This document shows, in pieces, positions 29,890-39,104 of a stretch of DNA of 64,000 nucleotides; the first letter of the stretch is position 1, and each line of letters opens with the position of its first letter. Position numbers and translations under genes: made by a program. The DNA is taken from the NCBI GenBank assembly GCA_002307375.1, contig NTJI01000001.1, forward strand, positions 1,550,001-1,614,000. The letters run 5' to 3'. This DNA comes from Lysobacteraceae bacterium NML93-0399 (GTDB lineage: Bacteria; Pseudomonadota; Gammaproteobacteria; Xanthomonadales; Xanthomonadaceae). The notes beneath the pieces were generated by a model that did not search any database, was not told where the DNA came from, and saw only the letters and a list, made by a program, of their open reading frames with translations.

Positions 29890-30699
29890 ATGAAAACGCT
29901 CACCGCCGCCCTGGCTGCCGCGCTGCTGCTGGCCGGCTGCGCGACCACCACCTCCCCGACCGGACGCACGCAGTACGTGGGCGCGGTGTCGCAGGCCCAG
30001 CTCAACCAGATGGGCGAGCAGGCGTTCGCGGAAACCAAGTCGCAGATGCGCGCCTCGCCCGATGCCAAGCAGCAGGCCTACGTGCGCTGCATCGTCACCG
30101 ACATCGTGCGCGAACTGCCGGGCAACTGGCAGCAGTTGAACTGGGAGTCGGTCGTCTTCGTGGACGACAACCCCAATGCCTTTGCGCTGCCGGGCGGCAA
30201 GGTCGGCGTGCACACCGGCATTCTCAACGTCGCCCGCAACCAGGACCAGCTGGCCGCGGTCATCGCCCACGAGATCGGCCACGTCTACGCCAATCACCAC
30301 GATGAGCGCATCACGCGCCAGATGGGCGCACAGGGTGCGCTCGGTGTCGCGGGCGCATTGTTGGGGTCGCGCTATGGCGAAGGCGCGCAGCAGTCGGCCA
30401 ACCAGCTCGGCGGCGCTGCACTGCAGACCACGTTCCTGTTGCCGGGTACCCGTACCCAGGAGACCGAAGCCGACGTGGTCGGTCAGGATCTGATGGCCAA
30501 GGCCGGCTTCGATCCGCGCGCGGCCGTGGCGCTGTGGCAGAACATGATCGCCGCCAGCGGCGGCAACCGTCCGCCGCAGTGGTTGTCCACCCACCCCAAT
30601 CCCGAGAACCGCATCAGCGAACTGCAGACGCGTGCCGCCAACCTCGTGCCGGTCTACGAGCAGGCGCAGGCGGCCGGCAAGCGTCCCCGCTGCGGTTGA
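29890..30699 (+). CDS. M48-family metallopeptidase lipoprotein
   Basis: A 269-residue protein with lipobox Leu-Ala-Gly-Cys (residues 14-17) and the zinc motif His-Glu-Ile-Gly-His near residue 124, with the downstream Glu in Thr-Gln-Glu-Thr-Glu-Ala-Asp. Pattern and length fit the LoiP/YcaL-type outer-membrane M48 peptidases that remove misassembled envelope proteins. Ala-Leu-Pro-Gly-Gly-Lys-Val-Gly-Val-His-Thr-Gly is also typical. It is followed 110 bp later by a TPR protein and is separated from gyrB by a GC-rich stem (about 29803-29825) without a T-run. Confidence 0.88.
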   Translation: MKTLTAALAAALLLAGCATTTSPTGRTQYVGAVSQAQLNQMGEQAFAETKSQMRASPDAKQQAYVRCIVTDIVRELPGNWQQLNWESVVFVDDNPNAFALPGGKVGVHTGILNVARNQDQLAAVIAHEIGHVYANHHDERITRQMGAQGALGVAGALLGSRYGEGAQQSANQLGGAALQTTFLLPGTRTQETEADVVGQDLMAKAGFDPRAAVALWQNMIAASGGNRPPQWLSTHPNPENRISELQTRAANLVPVYEQAQAAGKRPRCG

Positions 30700-30809
30700 T
30701 TCCGCCTTGCCCCTCCCCCGGGCGTACGGCTGCATTTTCGAACGGCGATAATCGCCGCAACTGATTCGGTCCGCTCTCACATGCGGATCCCTGCCAACCG
30801 AGGTGAACG

Positions 30810-32042
30810 ATGTCGAAGTCCCGCATGTCCCAGCAGGCCCTGGCCGCCGCCCTGACCACCGCCCTGCTCGCCTTCGCCGCGCCTGCCGTGTCGTTCGCCC
30901 AGGACGCGGGCAGCGACCGCAGCAGTCGCGCCGACCGGTCCTCGCGCAGCGCCGAGCGCAATGAGCGCCGCAACTCGCGCCAGTCCCAGCAGGCCGAAGC
31001 GCTGTATCCCGACAGCAGCCGCCAGGAACCGGGCGTGTCGGCAAGCCAGCGGCTGGTCAAGCAGCTCAACACGCTCTCGGAAGCCAGCAGTGCGGGCGAC
31101 GCCGCCAAGGGCCTGCCGGTGGCCGACGAGATCCTCGCCAACGACCGCGCCAACGAATACGACAAGTCGATGGCCGCCCTGCTCGCCGGCCAGATGCTCC
31201 TCAACGAGGACAACGCACGGGCCATGACCTACATGCAGCAGGCCATCGACACCGGCGGTCTGGACAACAACAACCACTTCCAGGCGATGTTGATCGTCGC
31301 CCAGCTGCAGGCCCAGGACGAGCAGTACGAGCAGGCGCTGGCCTCGCTGGACCGCTACATCACCGAGTCGGGCTCCAGCAAGCCGGCCGACCTCGCGCTC
31401 AAGGGCAACATCCTCTACCGCCTCGAGCGTTACCCCGAGGCCGTCGCGACGCTCAAGCCCCTGGTCGATGCGGGCGGCGAGGTCGATCCGCAGTGGACCC
31501 AGATCCTGATGGCCTCGTACGCCGAATCGGGTGACAGCGCCGAGGCCACGCGTCTGGCCGAGCAGGTCGCCCAGGCCACGCCGGACGACAAGCGCTCGCA
31601 GGTCAACCTCGCGGTGTCCTATCTGCAGACCGACCAGAACGACAAGGCCATCGAAGTGTTCGAGCGCCTGCGCAGCGCCGGCCAGCTGACCGAGGAAAGC
31701 GAATACCGCAACCTCTACGCGCTCTACATCAATGGCGAAGGCCAGGAGCGCCAGGCGATCGCGGTGATCAACGAGGGCCTCGAGAAGGGCATCCTCAGCG
31801 AGGACTACCGCACCATGGCGGCCTTGGGACAGGCCTACTACTTCTCCGAGCAGATCGAACCGGCAATCACGGCATGGCGCAAGGCCGCCCCGCTGGCAGA
31901 GAATGGTGAGACCTACCTCAACCTCGCCCGTGTGCTGAGCCAGGAAGGCCGCACCGCGGAAGCCAAGGAAGCCGCGCAGCAGGCGATCGCCAAAGGTGTA
32001 CGTTCGAGCGCGGACGCCGAGCGCATCATCTCGGGACGTTAA
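30810..32042 (+). CDS. Exported tetratricopeptide-repeat protein
   Basis: A 410-residue protein with a signal peptide (about 1-30, ending Ser-Phe-Ala-Gln). A Ser/Arg/Gln-rich polar region (about 32-70) precedes a run of helical TPR-like repeats, recognised from recurring Ala/Leu/Tyr spacing such as Glu-Gln-Ala-Leu-Ala-Ser-Leu-Asp-Arg-Tyr and Tyr-Pro-Glu-Ala-Val-Ala-Thr-Leu-Lys-Pro-Leu. It is probably periplasmic and acts as a protein-binding scaffold. GAGGTGAACG precedes the ATG at 30810. It lies just upstream of tonB in the same direction, so a role in TonB-dependent transport is possible but unproven. Confidence 0.8.
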   Translation: MSKSRMSQQALAAALTTALLAFAAPAVSFAQDAGSDRSSRADRSSRSAERNERRNSRQSQQAEALYPDSSRQEPGVSASQRLVKQLNTLSEASSAGDAAKGLPVADEILANDRANEYDKSMAALLAGQMLLNEDNARAMTYMQQAIDTGGLDNNNHFQAMLIVAQLQAQDEQYEQALASLDRYITESGSSKPADLALKGNILYRLERYPEAVATLKPLVDAGGEVDPQWTQILMASYAESGDSAEATRLAEQVAQATPDDKRSQVNLAVSYLQTDQNDKAIEVFERLRSAGQLTEESEYRNLYALYINGEGQERQAIAVINEGLEKGILSEDYRTMAALGQAYYFSEQIEPAITAWRKAAPLAENGETYLNLARVLSQEGRTAEAKEAAQQAIAKGVRSSADAERIISGR

Positions 32043-32176
32043 GAAAAAGTTGCCTGTATTTTGGATGGTGCAGGCCGCTTCGATTGGTATAAGCTTTAGG
32101 GTTCCTGCCGCCCGACAGGGCGGCGGATCGACTTTTCCACCGGGGGACATCCTCCGGCCTCACCAGAGTTCTTCGC

Positions 32177-32842
32177 ATGACGCAACGCTCGACGACGACC
32201 GACAGGAACGACGAAGACGAGGGCTTGAACTGGGCCCGCATCGCCGGCTTCACGATGGTGGTCGCGTTCCACGCAGCCGCTGTCATGCTGCTGCTCGCGC
32301 CGGTCAACCCGCCGAATGCCGCCCAGCAGGAAGAGGCCGCCACGCGTGTGGTGATCATCGAGCCGCCGCCGCCGCCGCCTCCCCCGCCGCCGCCGCCGCC
32401 GGAACCGCCGAAGCCGCAGCCGATCAAGGAACTGTCGCCGCCACGTCCGACCCCGGTTCCGCCGCCGCCGGAAGCACCGCCGGTCGTGTTCGACGAGCCC
32501 TCGCCGATGGACACCCCGGCGCCGCCGCCCGCGCCGCCCGCGCCGCCAGCCCCGGCGCCGGACATCGGCGCCAGCGTGGATATCGCGTCGAAGAACATGA
32601 ATCCGCCGCGTTACCCGCCGGCTGCTGCCCGCGCGCAGATCGAGGGTACGGTGATCCTGGTCATCGACGTCGACGCCAACGGCAACGTGACCAACGTGTC
32701 GGTCGAGAAGTCCAGCCGCAACCGCGACCTCGACCGCGCCGCGATCGAAGCGGCTCGCAAGTGGTCGTTCACGCCCGCAACCGAGAACGGCCAGCCGGCC
32801 GCCGGCCGCGTCCGCGTCCCGGTCGACTTCAGCCTCAGCTGA
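32177..32842 (+). CDS. tonB: Energy transducer TonB
   Basis: A 221-residue TonB: cytoplasmic N-terminus, one transmembrane helix (about residues 22-42, containing the expected His of the Ser-His-x-x-x-like motif in Val-Ala-Phe-His-Ala-Ala), a proline-rich periplasmic arm (about 57-130, including a run of thirteen prolines), and a C-terminal domain with Pro-Pro-Arg-Tyr-Pro-Pro-Ala-Ala and Gly-x-Val-x-x-Val-x-Val...Arg-Lys-Trp-Ser-Phe-Thr-Pro. It couples proton-motive force from ExbB/ExbD to outer-membrane receptors. First gene of tonB-exbB-exbD1-exbD2, the arrangement known from Xanthomonas. Confidence 0.94.
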   Translation: MTQRSTTTDRNDEDEGLNWARIAGFTMVVAFHAAAVMLLLAPVNPPNAAQQEEAATRVVIIEPPPPPPPPPPPPPEPPKPQPIKELSPPRPTPVPPPPEAPPVVFDEPSPMDTPAPPPAPPAPPAPAPDIGASVDIASKNMNPPRYPPAAARAQIEGTVILVIDVDANGNVTNVSVEKSSRNRDLDRAAIEAARKWSFTPATENGQPAAGRVRVPVDFSLS

Positions 32843-32947
32843 TCGGCCAACCCGTTTCAATCCGAGACACCGGCGCCCGTCAGGGCGCCCGCCAGACCCG
32901 CGTCATCGTTCCACTCTTCATACCACTACATCTAGAAGGTAAGCGTC

Positions 32948-33697
32948 ATGCTGCAGGAAACCACCAACGCCGCTGTGTCCAATGCTGCAGGCCTGCAGCA
33001 GATGGGCTTCGCCGACATGATCGAGCACATGGACGCGGTCAACTGGACCGTGCTCATCGTGTTGATCCTCATGTCGGCCATGTCGATCTTCTGGATCATC
33101 TTCAATGCCATCAAGGCCGCACGCCTGAAGGGCAGCACCGACCGCGTCATCAACACGTTCTGGGAAACCCCGAACGCGCAGGACGCCATCCGCTTCATGG
33201 AAGAGCAGCCCAAGAGCGAGCCCTTCTCGAAGGTCGCCCTCGACGCCGCCCAGGCCGCCGCGCACCACCAGCGTCATGAAGGCTCGCGTCTGGTCGAGTC
33301 GCTGAACCGCTCGGAGTTCGTCGACCGCGCCCTGCGCCAGGCCGTCACCCGTGAGTCGCTGAAGCTCGAAGACGGTCTGACCGTGCTGGCGACCGTCGGC
33401 GCGACCGCTCCGTTCGTGGGTCTGCTCGGTACGGTGTGGGGCATCTACCGCGCCCTGATCCGCATCGGTGCCAGCGGCCAGGCCGACATCGGCGCGGTGG
33501 CGGGTCCGGTGGGTGAGGCGCTGATCATGACCGCGATCGGTCTGGGCGTCGCAATCCCGGCGGTGCTGGGCTACAACTTCTTCGTCCGCCTCAACCGCGG
33601 CACGAACAACAAGCTCGACACCTTCGCGCATGACCTGCACGACTTCTTCGCCACCGGCTCGCGCGTCGGCGAAACCCCGGCTCCGGCCAAGGTCTAA
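32948..33697 (+). CDS. exbB: ExbB, MotA/TolQ/ExbB-family proton channel
   Basis: A 249-residue inner-membrane protein. The transmembrane helix near residues 30-50 is followed by a cytoplasmic loop and the proton-channel domain (Leu-Ala-Thr-Val-Gly-Ala-Thr-Ala-Pro-Phe-Val-Gly-Leu-Leu-Gly-Thr-Val-Trp-Gly-Ile, about 140-159, then Pro-Val-Gly-Glu-Ala-Leu-Ile-Met-Thr-Ala-Ile-Gly-Leu). Together with two ExbD proteins it powers TonB. A short GC-rich hairpin without a T-run (about 32871-32889) lies between tonB and exbB and may affect relative expression. Confidence 0.94.
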   Translation: MLQETTNAAVSNAAGLQQMGFADMIEHMDAVNWTVLIVLILMSAMSIFWIIFNAIKAARLKGSTDRVINTFWETPNAQDAIRFMEEQPKSEPFSKVALDAAQAAAHHQRHEGSRLVESLNRSEFVDRALRQAVTRESLKLEDGLTVLATVGATAPFVGLLGTVWGIYRALIRIGASGQADIGAVAGPVGEALIMTAIGLGVAIPAVLGYNFFVRLNRGTNNKLDTFAHDLHDFFATGSRVGETPAPAKV

Positions 33698-33734
33698 GAA
33701 GCACGCACGTCAGTAGCGACAACGGAGTTCAGAT

Positions 33735-34157
<423 letters not shown>

Positions 34158-34172
34158 ACCGGAGCAACACGC

Positions 34173-34583
34173 ATGGCATTCTCTTCCGGTGGCGAAGGCC
34201 CGATGGCCGACATCAACATCATTCCGCTCTGCGACGTGATGTTGGTGCTGCTGATCATCTTCATGGTGACGGCGCCCAAGCTCTCCTATCCGATCGACAT
34301 CGATCTCCCGCAGCGTTCCACGACGCCGCCGGAGAATCCGGTGGAACCGCCGGAGCCGATCCGGCTGCGCATCGATGGCGCGGGCCAGATCTTCTGGAAC
34401 GACAGCCCGACCCCGGCGTCGGCGCTGCGCAACATGATGGAATCGGAAGTCCAGCGCGATCCGACCAACCAGCCCACGCTCGAGATCGACACCAGCGGCG
34501 ACGCCGATTACGGCGTGCTGGCGAAGGTCCTGGCCGAGGCCAAGAACGCGCAGATGCAGAAGATCGGCTTCGTACGACAGTAA
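34173..34583 (+). CDS. exbD2: ExbD2 biopolymer transport protein
   Basis: A 136-residue ExbD/TolR paralogue of the preceding gene with the same N-terminus and helix ([14 protein letters not shown]). The periplasmic domain differs. It starts 15 bp after exbD1 with GGAG upstream. In Xanthomonas, exbD2 was reported not to be needed for ferric iron uptake but to matter in plant interactions; whether that holds here cannot be read from sequence. A terminator follows. Confidence 0.92.
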   Translation: MAFSSGGEGPMADINIIPLCDVMLVLLIIFMVTAPKLSYPIDIDLPQRSTTPPENPVEPPEPIRLRIDGAGQIFWNDSPTPASALRNMMESEVQRDPTNQPTLEIDTSGDADYGVLAKVLAEAKNAQMQKIGFVRQ

Positions 34584-34646
34584 GACGCGTTCCACGCACC
34601 AGCGCGGGCCTGCAGCACGCGCCGGTGATTGGACGAGACGTTTGCA

Positions 34647-34673
34647 ACGCCGCCTTCGGGCGGCGTTTTTTTT
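34647..34673. terminator. Rho-independent terminator of the tonB operon
   Basis: ACGCCGCC-TTCG-GGCGGCGT is a perfect stem with a UUCG tetraloop, followed by a run of nine T. Confidence 0.93.
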
Positions 34674-34807
34674 GTGCCGCTTCGGTCCAGTTGCGGGTAC
34701 GGCGCAATGGCGGGCACACACCAATTGGCGGGATCGGACGTTCGCCGGTTACGGTCGCGCGCGCAGTGCCACCGGCCCCTGGACAGGAGAGCAACGCGTC
34801 GGCGCGA

Positions 34808-35566
34808 TCAGCCTCGGCCTGCGGCTTCGATGATTTCCAGATAGCGCGTCACGGTCGCCTGGAGGCCGTCGTACAGCGCCTCGCCGATCAGCGCATGGCC
34901 GATCGAGACCTCGTCCACTGCGCCGAGCGCGGTCAGAAATTCGCCCAGGTTGTCCTGGCTCAGGTCGTGCCCGGCATTGACGCCGAACCCCGCCTCGCGC
35001 GCGGCGTGTGCGATGGCCGCGAACGGCGCCGCCGCGGCGGTCGCACGACCGGCTGCGAACCCTTCCGCCCATGGGCCGGTGTAGAGCTCGATGCGGTCGG
35101 CGCCGCTGGCCCGAGCCGCCGCGATGTCCGCGCCCGCATCCGCGAACAGGCTCACGCGACAACCCAGCGCCTGGAAGCGGGCGACGACTGGTGTCAGCGC
35201 ATCGCGTTCGCGGACGAAATCGAAGCCGTGGTCGGACGTCAGCTGCACATCGCCATCGGGCACCAGTGTCACCTGCGCCGGACGCGTCGTTTCACACAGC
35301 GCGTACAGCCCCGGATAACCGCTGCGCGGCGGCGCGAACGGGTTGCCCTCGATGTTGAACTCCACGCCGCGCGCGTCCGTCAGGCGGGCAAGTGCGTACA
35401 CATCGTCGGCGCGGATGTGGCGGGCATCGGGACGGGGGTGCACGGTGATGCCGTGGGCGCCGGCGTCGAGGCAAGCGGTCGCCGCCTGGACGACACTCGG
35501 CATGTCGCCGCCGCGCGAGTTGCGCAGCACGGCGATCTTGTTGACGTTGACGCTGAGGCGGGTCAC
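34808..35566 (-). CDS. pdxJ: Pyridoxine 5'-phosphate synthase
   Basis: A 252-residue TIM-barrel protein starting [20 protein letters not shown]. It carries the PdxJ blocks Gly-Ile-Thr-Val-His-Pro-Arg-Pro-Asp-x-Arg-His-Ile, Phe-Asn-Ile-Glu-Gly-Asn-Pro, Glu-Leu-Tyr-Thr-Gly and Val-Asn-Ala-Gly-His-Asp-Leu. It condenses 1-deoxyxylulose 5-phosphate with 3-amino-2-oxopropyl phosphate in vitamin B6 synthesis. The start is GTG at 35566, overlapping the stop of the upstream membrane protein gene (GTGA), so the two are translationally coupled. Confidence 0.95.
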   Translation of the reverse strand: MTRLSVNVNKIAVLRNSRGGDMPSVVQAATACLDAGAHGITVHPRPDARHIRADDVYALARLTDARGVEFNIEGNPFAPPRSGYPGLYALCETTRPAQVTLVPDGDVQLTSDHGFDFVRERDALTPVVARFQALGCRVSLFADAGADIAAARASGADRIELYTGPWAEGFAAGRATAAAAPFAAIAHAAREAGFGVNAGHDLSQDNLGEFLTALGAVDEVSIGHALIGEALYDGLQATVTRYLEIIEAAGRG

Positions 35567-35841
35567 GGGCCCGGCGATGGAGTCCGCGAAATGCTGTCCT
35601 GCGGTGTCGTCGCCGCGCGGCGGGCCTCGGCCTGCTCGCGCAGGCGCCGCAGCTCGACCGGATCGACCATCATCGCCTCGCTGCGGGTCTGGCTGCCGAC
35701 ACGCTGGGCCAGCAGACCGAGCACGCCGATCACCACGAACACGAGCGACAGCAACAGCGCGATCGCGGCGACCGGGACCGAGGTGGTGGTGAACGCGATG
35801 ACGACCGCGCCGAGCGCGAGCAACAGGAACAACCAGGGCAT
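35563..35841 (-). CDS. Small hypothetical membrane protein
   Basis: A 92-residue protein with two transmembrane helices (about 2-20 and 24-45) and a charged Arg/Glu-rich C-terminal tail. No motif is recognised. Its stop overlaps the GTG start of pdxJ by four bases. Confidence 0.75.
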   Translation of the reverse strand: MPWLFLLLALGAVVIAFTTTSVPVAAIALLLSLVFVVIGVLGLLAQRVGSQTRSEAMMVDPVELRRLREQAEARRAATTPQDSISRTPSPGP

Positions 35842-36193
35842 TGGACGGGCTCCGCCTGACGTGCGTCGAGTCTAAACCACGCGACCGCCATCGCGATGGT
35901 GCGTGCGCGTGCGCCCAAGCGGTCGCGTGTGTCTCGCGACATGCAAGCGCCGCGTTCTCGCGAGCTAAAAGCGCGCGAACATTGGCCGCGGGCGGTCGTC
36001 GACCGCGGACGCCATCGCGCTCCTGCCCTGGAGGGCTCGAAAGGCATGTCACGCACATCTGAGTCGATTCTGGAAACCGCTGGCCAATCGATGGCCGCTC
36101 ACGGCCATGCAGCGCATCGGCGGGAAACGCGTCGGCGGAAACGCAGCGACGGCCTGATACGGCGAGCATCGTCGGCCGGCTGACGCACACCTC
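35842..36193. other. Intergenic stretch, no feature recognised
   Basis: About 350 bp upstream of the pdxJ operon and downstream of the cls gene. No gene with a usable start and no copy of the repeat families was seen. Confidence 0.5.
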
Positions 36194-37636
36194 CTACAGC
36201 AAAGGCGAACACAGCCGAGCAAGCGCCTCGGGCAGACGCGCGGTCAGCAGTGGGCGTCGGCGCCCGCGCTGCACGCGCGGGGCATTGGCGAACTCGCGTT
36301 CGATCTGCGCCGCCAGCGCACCGGCGACGTCCGCGTCGTCGAACAGCACCGACACTTCGAAATTCAGGCGGAAGCTGCGGTGGTCGAAGTTCGCGCTGCC
36401 GATCAGGGCGAGGTGATCGTCGACCAGCAGCGTCTTGCTGTGCAGCAGGCGCGAGCGGTACTCGTAGATCTTCACGCCGGCCACCAGCAGCTGGCCGAAG
36501 TACGAGCGCGCGGCCAGCGTCACCAGCATCGAGTCACTGGTCCGCGGCACCAGCAGGCGCACATCCAGCCCCGCGAGCGCCGCCGAGGTCAGCGCCATCA
36601 TGGCCGCCTCGCCGGGTACGAAATAGGGCGTGGTCATCCACACCCGATGCTTCGCGGCGTGGATCGCGCCGACGTGCGCGCGATGGATAGCCTCCCAGTT
36701 CGAATCCGGGCCCGAGGTCAGCACCTGGGTGCGGATCGGCCCCGCATCGGCCGGCGGTGTCTGCCGTTCCACCTCGGCCAGAAAGTCCCGGCGGCCCGTC
36801 GCGTACACCCAGTCCTCGGCGAACACCAGCTGCAGCACGCGCACCGATTTGCCGACCAGCCGCATGTGCAGGTCGCGATAGGCATCGTCGCGCAGCCGCT
36901 CGTCCTGCTCGTCGGTGATGTTCATGCCACCGGTGTAGCCGATGCGCCCGTCGATCACGACGATCTTGCGGTGCGTGCGCAGGTTGGTCCACGGGCGACG
37001 CCAGATGCGCCCGAAATGCATGGGGTGGAACCAGGCCAGCTCGCCGCCGGCTTCGATGAGCGGCGCGAAGAAACGTCGCGAGGCCTTGGAACCGACGAAG
37101 TCCAGCAGCAGCCGCACGCGCACGCCGGCACGCGCGCGCTCGACCAAGGCGTCGCGCAGCGCCGCGCCCGTCGTGTCCGGTTCGTAGATGTAGTACTCCA
37201 GGTGCACGTGGTGCTGCGCGCTGGCGATGTCGGCGAGCAGCGCGGTGTACTTGGCCGCGCCGTCGATCAGCAGGTCCACTTCCGCCGACGACGTCGCCGG
37301 CAGGCCGGTGGTCGCCTGGCCCAGACGGACGAGTTCCGCGGCCTCGCCCTGCTCGGCGTCGATCTGCGCACTGGTCATGGCGCTGCGGCTGTGGGTGCGT
37401 CGCAGCCGGTTGCGGCGGATCTTCTGCGGCCCGAAGACGTGATAGATCAGAAAGCCCAGGTACGGCAGCAGCGCCAGACCCAGCAGCCAGCTCAGGGTCG
37501 CGACCGGTTCGCGCTTCTGCAGCACGATCCAGCCGCCCAGCAGCACCAGGTACACCGCCCAGCCCGCCGCCAGCAGCGCAAGCAGATGCGGCGTCGTCGC
37601 CAGCCAGTCCCATAGCCGCTGCAGCGCTTCGAACAC
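36194..37636 (-). CDS. cls: Cardiolipin synthase (phospholipase D family)
   Basis: A 480-residue protein with two N-terminal transmembrane helices (about 15-36 and 45-66, the latter followed by Phe-Gly-Pro) and two HKD catalytic motifs: His-Arg-Lys-Ile-Val-Val-Ile-Asp-Gly (about 220) and His-Ser-Lys-Thr-Leu-Leu-Val-Asp-Asp (about 400) followed by Ile-Gly-Ser-Ala-Asn-Phe-Asp. Length and layout match ClsA, which makes cardiolipin from two phosphatidylglycerols at the inner membrane. Divergent from the fap-like operon. Confidence 0.92.
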   Translation of the reverse strand: MFEALQRLWDWLATTPHLLALLAAGWAVYLVLLGGWIVLQKREPVATLSWLLGLALLPYLGFLIYHVFGPQKIRRNRLRRTHSRSAMTSAQIDAEQGEAAELVRLGQATTGLPATSSAEVDLLIDGAAKYTALLADIASAQHHVHLEYYIYEPDTTGAALRDALVERARAGVRVRLLLDFVGSKASRRFFAPLIEAGGELAWFHPMHFGRIWRRPWTNLRTHRKIVVIDGRIGYTGGMNITDEQDERLRDDAYRDLHMRLVGKSVRVLQLVFAEDWVYATGRRDFLAEVERQTPPADAGPIRTQVLTSGPDSNWEAIHRAHVGAIHAAKHRVWMTTPYFVPGEAAMMALTSAALAGLDVRLLVPRTSDSMLVTLAARSYFGQLLVAGVKIYEYRSRLLHSKTLLVDDHLALIGSANFDHRSFRLNFEVSVLFDDADVAGALAAQIEREFANAPRVQRGRRRPLLTARLPEALARLCSPLL

Positions 37637-37790
37637 GGTGCGATCCCGAAGTGTCGTTCAAGTGCTGAACAGGGTAGCGGGCCGCCCGCGACAACCGGGC
37701 GACTGTCCGCTGTGACATCGCACCTGTTTCATCGCCGACACACCCGTCCGACCGCATACGGACGCGGCCCGTCGCTGTTCAGCGCACGCG

Positions 37791-37804
37791 GCGGTGTAAA
37801 CCGC
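37791..37804. promoter_or_regulatory. Candidate activator binding dyad upstream of fapA
   Basis: GCGGT-GTAA-ACCGC is a perfect dyad about 85-100 bp upstream of the sigma-54 promoter, a distance suited to an enhancer-binding protein. A second dyad, GTCCG-N8-CGGAC, lies at 37746-37763. Assignment as activator sites is inference. Confidence 0.3.
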
Positions 37805-37874
37805 AAGGGCGATTCAACGCCGCAGCCAACGCGGAAGAGGTTCGCAAGCGATTGAATTGAAAAGGATTTTGGGG

Positions 37875-37890
37875 TTGGCACGCGGCCTGC
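37875..37890 (+). promoter_or_regulatory. Sigma-54 promoter of the fap-like operon
   Basis: TTGGCACGCGGCCTGC fits the consensus TTGGCACG-N4-TTGC, with the invariant GG (37877-37878) and GC (37889-37890) exactly ten bases apart. The fapA start codon is 34 bp downstream. Confidence 0.85.
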
Positions 37891-37924
37891 GTTGTGGTCC
37901 GCGCCACCACGCGGGAGTCCGACG

Positions 37925-38446
37925 ATGCGACCAGCCCAGAGATGCGCCTGCCTGTTGTTGCCGTGTGCGGTCCTGGTCGCCGGCAGCGCGTCGGCCGCCG
38001 GTGCCCGCGCCGGCGTACACCCCGATCATGGCGAGATGGTTCTGCTGCGGGACGTCAGCAGCCGCCACGCGGTGCGACCCGCGCCGCCCGCGATCGCGCT
38101 GATCGTCGACCCGACGCCGAACCGTCAGCTGATGGCGGCATTGCCCGGTGCCGAGCTGAGCGACGCCGACTTCCTCGCCCTCGACACCGGACACCAGCTG
38201 CAGGGCGCAGGCATGCGGCCGTCGGGCGGTATCGCCGCGCCGCTCACCCAGGTGCTGACCGGCACGCTCGGCGGCGGCGCCAACGCACGCAGCGCGAGTG
38301 GCGTACAGAGCGCGGGCGGGCTCAACGCGGCAAGTGGCGGGGTATTCGGTACGGTCGGTGCGGCCACGCGCGGCATCAACGGCCACATCCAGGGCGCGCT
38401 GTCGGCGCTGCCGTTCGGGCGTCCCGCCGAGACGGGTGGTCCGTGA
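37925..38446 (+). CDS. fapA: FapA-like protein, first gene of the amyloid operon
   Basis: A 173-residue exported protein: signal peptide about 1-24 (Val-Ala-Gly-Ser-Ala-Ser-Ala), then a domain of unknown fold and a Gly/Ala/Ser/Asn-rich C-terminal third (Ser-Ala-Ser-Gly-Val-Gln-Ser-Ala-Gly-Gly-Leu-Asn-Ala). In Pseudomonas, FapA is a periplasmic protein that influences fibre composition, proposed as a chaperone. ATG at 37925 has GGGAG seven bases upstream and lies just behind the sigma-54 promoter. The identification rests mainly on position; sequence resemblance alone is weak. Its stop overlaps the fapB GTG. Confidence 0.6.
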   Translation: MRPAQRCACLLLPCAVLVAGSASAAGARAGVHPDHGEMVLLRDVSSRHAVRPAPPAIALIVDPTPNRQLMAALPGAELSDADFLALDTGHQLQGAGMRPSGGIAAPLTQVLTGTLGGGANARSASGVQSAGGLNAASGGVFGTVGAATRGINGHIQGALSALPFGRPAETGGP

Positions 38447-39057
38447 TCCGCGCCCTCGCCTTGATCGCGATGCTGTCCGCCATGCCGCCGGCGGCGGCCG
38501 ACGAGCTGTCGTCGATGCTCGGCTACCTGACCCGTTCGCGCATCGACGGCGAGGCCCTGGCCGGCGCCAGCGGCGCGATCGCGGTGAATGTCGCCGCAGG
38601 TGATCTCAACCAGCAGGCCAACGCGCGCGCGATCGCGATCGGCACGCACGCGCTGGCCCTCACCGATGTCCGCCAGACGCGCCGGCACGACATCGGCAGC
38701 GCCCACGATTCGGCCATCGCCGTCATCGCCGGCGACGCACTCGCAGGCGGCTCGGGCATCGCTTCGATCAACCAGACCAGCGGCACCGGCAACGCGTCGT
38801 TCAACGCGGTGGCGATCGCTCTGGCGCAACAGGGCATACGCGAAGCCGACGACGACAGCACGTTGTCGGCGGCGTTCGCGTCGGCGGGGCAACAGCACGG
38901 TTTCGATCAGGGGGACGCGAGCGCACAACGTCGTGTGGCGTCCGTCGAGTCCACTGCGCTGCAGGGCTTCGAAGGTGTGTTGCAGCTCAACCAGGTCGCG
39001 GGCGTCGGGAACGACACCGGCAACAGCGTGTCGATGTCGATCCAGGCAGGGCCGTGA
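38443..39057 (+). CDS. fapB: FapB-like minor amyloid subunit
   Basis: A 204-residue exported protein (signal peptide about 1-19). Three imperfect repeats lie at about 42-67, 102-128 and 175-201. The best is Ser-Gly-Ala-Ile-Ala-Val-Asn-Val-Ala-Ala-Gly-Asp-Leu-Asn-Gln-Gln-Ala-Asn, the Asn/Gln/Gly pattern of Fap amyloid repeats, separated by polar linkers. FapB is the proposed nucleator of Fap fibres in Pseudomonas. The start is GTG at 38443, within a GTGA overlap with the fapA stop. No cysteine is present, unlike the C-terminal CXXC I recall for Pseudomonas FapB/FapC. Confidence 0.72.
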   Translation: MIRALALIAMLSAMPPAAADELSSMLGYLTRSRIDGEALAGASGAIAVNVAAGDLNQQANARAIAIGTHALALTDVRQTRRHDIGSAHDSAIAVIAGDALAGGSGIASINQTSGTGNASFNAVAIALAQQGIREADDDSTLSAAFASAGQQHGFDQGDASAQRRVASVESTALQGFEGVLQLNQVAGVGNDTGNSVSMSIQAGP

Positions 39058-39104
39058 CCGGGCACTTCAACGGGAACTCCACAAGAGCAGACGGGAAAAC
39101 AGAC

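Noticed and set aside
34808..36190. 460-residue extension upstream of PdxJ on the minus strand
   Set aside because: The PdxJ N-terminus is standard at GTG 35566, and a separate membrane protein gene ends in the overlapping GTGA.
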